NCBI GenBank assembly: GCA_009760855.2
Contig: WPIO01000233.1
Location: forward strand, 106,212-170,211
Source: Cristatella mucedo
Taxonomy: Eukaryota > Bryozoa > Phylactolaemata > Cristatellidae
Length of the DNA stretch: 64,000 bases
Reading direction: 5' to 3'
Part shown: piece by piece, positions 62,175 through 64,000 of the stretch
Layout: every line of letters begins with the position of its first letter
How positions within the stretch are numbered: the first letter of the stretch is position 1
Notes under the pieces: model-generated
The model's database searches: none
Told to the model about the DNA's origin: nothing
The model's input: only the letters and a program-made list of their open reading frames with translations
Position numbers and translations under genes: made by a program

Positions 62175-63438
62175 GTAAGGCTGCATAAAACACTGAAACG
62201 TGTGCGTTTAATTTTTTATGAAATGTGCATGCAAGTATTGTTTGCTAGCAGGGTTAGTACGGGTTCATGGTTATTCAGTAAAATGATTTTGGTCTTGCCT
62301 AGATTGCATGTGCTTGCATGTTCTCTGCAGATCATGCAATAACTGAATAACGTTTACTTATATCCCATAATTTGTTCTTGTAGTTTAGGGCTAATGCACT
62401 GACAGATACAATTCTGTTTTCCTAAACAATCAGCAGTTATTCGACGATAAAACGGCCGTTTTAAACATTATTAGCTTATTGGAGAGTCTCATTTGTCTCA
62501 TTGTAAAGTTGGCTCATCGGCAATGACAACGACTACCACTTAGGGAATAAACTATTACGTAAAGGCAGAATTCGAATACCGACCACCTCAATGGTTAAAA
62601 GGAGGCACGTTTTTCAATCGGCCCTCGAGGAAGACAGATTCAACTGCTAATCTCTACTGGTATGCTACTGAAAGTCTTGTTTTAGGGAATACTTTTAAAA
62701 AGTGCACACAAGCAACAGTGAAAGGGTCAACTCGGCTGGCTGCGTATACACAGAGAGAATCAGAAACACCGGGTAGCAGAATAAGAATAAAGATCATTAC
62801 AGTGTCCAATCAGGAACATATAGGCATAAGCTTCCAACAGGCTTGGGAAGGAATCACTTAGACCTTCAGCCTAATTAAAACGAACGGATGAACGACGTAC
62901 AGCCAGCATGAAAAGACTGTAACAGTCCTGCTGCTACTCACCACTTGCCTACGAGCTACTCAATCGCGAGGCTTGCTCTCATGCAGTAGAGAAATGAGAC
63001 AACTAAAGCGAGCCATGCTGGAAAACTTGCAGTTTTGATGTGTTTGACACTGCACAAGCGTTTCTCAGTGCCTGTAGCTATTGTTTGCTTCCCATATCCA
63101 TGTGGTTATCAAATCGGTATTAGGCGGTCCTAACAGTCTCCCACAGCTGCCTCTTTTGAATGTGGTCAAGCTTTTGCAGCCGGCATGGCTACGTGCACCA
63201 TATCAGTCTCGTCACATGTATACGATCACTCTCATATGAGAAAGCTGCATCTATCGAGCAGACACGTTGAATAGGAGAATAACATATTGATTCACTGTGC
63301 GTACTGATCTAATCATCTAACCTATGCGAATGTATTACAGTGGATCTGATTTAACCGGACGTGTGTTTTGACGTGAAAACTGCCAGTGCTAATTTCGTAA
63401 CATTGACTTCATAATGTACCTAGTTCTCCTGTTGTTAG

Positions 63439-63548
63439 ACTAGACGACTGTGAGGACATTGGCCAGTCGCCCAATCTAATTGAGATTACTCAAATCCTCT
63501 GAATTATCAGCAATTCCACTAGAAGCAGTCAGAGCTGTTGTCAAATCG
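63439..63548 (+). pseudogene. Class-3 LRR relic exon (110 bp)
   Basis: Follows GTTGTTAG. One frame gives LDDCEDIGQSPNLIEI and the +1 frame LLKSSELSAIPLEAVRAVV. The two together fit the LRR pattern LxxLxLxxTxLxxIP if one base is discounted. It is the best preserved example of the class, yet still carries stops in every single frame across its length. Confidence 0.45.
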
Positions 63549-64000
63549 GTTTCCCATATAGATCCTTTTTTATGTACAAGTGAACAAACCAAAAGTTGCA
63601 CCACTGTATCACCCAGGGTGATTGCCATAAAAGCTGGTGCAATCGCCTCCAATTAAACAATAAACTTGTGTGGTAACGTCTGCACATATGTTTTCCGGTT
63701 GAGTGTTTCACGTTTGAAAGGGCTCGCAAGGCTTTAGCCACAATTCAGGTTGTAGAGGCACTTAGGCAAAACGACTCAATTGTATAATGTACCTGTTTGG
63801 TAACCGACGGTTTTAAATTTAATGAGAGAGCACGTTCCAACGATCGAATACTGGTAAAATCTTACACTTTTGAAAGTTTACTGGGTTCTAAAAGACCTCA
63901 GTGGGGCAAGGAGTTGCATAGATCACCACCTTTCACTATCGCTTCATTCATTCAGATTCTTGAACAATTAGCAAGGCAGCTAATATGTACAACAATCACC

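Larger units (their letters stand above)
9900..64000 (+). repeat. Tandem array of LRR exon-intron units
   Basis: Landmarks recur in the same order on the same strand. (a) About 176 bp before each 141-bp exon stands a block with TGACGTCA or a mutated form. (b) The exon, then a GTAAGG-type donor. (c) An intron stretch containing GGGTTAGTACGG and CTGCAGAT. (d) A block beginning CTCATCGGCAATGACAAC. (e) The 110-bp class-3 relic exon, about 1 kb after the 141-bp exon. (f) A block with GAGCTCAGTGGGGCAAGCAG. (g) A block with CCGTCAGCCGACAGAGTCAA, then back to (a). Successive 141-bp exons or relics start at 10437, 13149, 16723, 19055, 22158, 25060, 28240, 29264, 40565, 44890, 49864, 55923 and 62034. 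Undisturbed spacing is near 2.9-3.1 kb; larger gaps hold insertions and smaller gaps hold deletions. Confidence 0.85.
57891..64000 (+). repeat. Young tandem repeat, copy 3 (6110 bp)
   Basis: Ends at CAACAATCACC on the last base of the window, exactly where copies 1 and 2 end. The array may therefore continue. Contains the minus-strand LINE (57895-58445), plus-strand LINE (59172-59938), AT tract (60043-60218) and exon 62034. Confidence 0.9.

Noticed and set aside
51371-63741. Minus-strand frames of about 66 codons repeated in the three young units (51371, 57431, 63541), and similar ones at 54439 and 9964
   Set aside because: They are recurring only because the intron is duplicated. They have no domain, no consistent start context, and are shorter or broken in older units.
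45829-64000. Possible CRISPR-like or satellite array
   Set aside because: Repeats are 6 kb, with internal exons and transposons, not short spaced repeats; this is segmental tandem duplication.

Overview
The window is eukaryotic genomic DNA, AT-rich, with short exons bounded by GT/AG splice sites and long repeat-rich introns. CR1/L2-like LINE remnants, tRNA-derived SINEs and Ty3/Gypsy fragments suggest an invertebrate animal. I cannot name the species from sequence alone. No bacterial-type gene, operon, rRNA, tRNA gene or CRISPR array is present. Almost every long open frame is a chance frame or a decayed transposon frame.

Layout. Positions 1-7042 are non-genic: a partial LTR (1-515), two facing CR1/L2-type LINE fragments (817-2575), and a 1.2-1.3 kb sequence present twice (2983-4180 and 5748-7042) around a GC-rich unidentified stretch. 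A leucine-rich-repeat (LRR) gene begins with a 231-bp exon at 7414-7644. From about 9.9 kb to the right edge the window is one tandem array, on the plus strand, of an LRR exon plus its introns (ancestral unit about 2.9 kb).

The array holds seven intact 141-bp exons (10437, 19055, 25060, 44890, 49864, 55923, 62034) and two intact 105-bp exons (31322, 36829). Every intact exon is a multiple of three and appears to be phase 0 at both ends, so any subset could be spliced together without shifting frame. At least six further 141-bp exons are decayed. A third exon class (110 bp, LRR-like but frameshifted) is a relic in most units. If all intact exons were joined, this window would supply 1428 bp (476 codons). 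No 3' end of the gene is seen.

Introns contain a solo LTR with target-site duplication (17608-18410), Gypsy integrase fragments copied along with the array (15.4, 33.3-34.6 and 38.8 kb), four SINEs, and LINE remnants. From 45.8 kb to the window end a younger unit of about 6.0-6.1 kb occurs three times in tandem, and the window stops at the point where a fourth copy could begin.

The most interesting signal is in the three youngest exon copies. Their introns next to the exon are almost identical, while the 141-bp exons differ at seven sites. Six of these change amino acids, and all six lie in or beside the predicted exposed beta-strand positions of the LRRs. This looks like a cassette array diversifying a cytoplasmic LRR recognition surface. 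The recognition role is inference.
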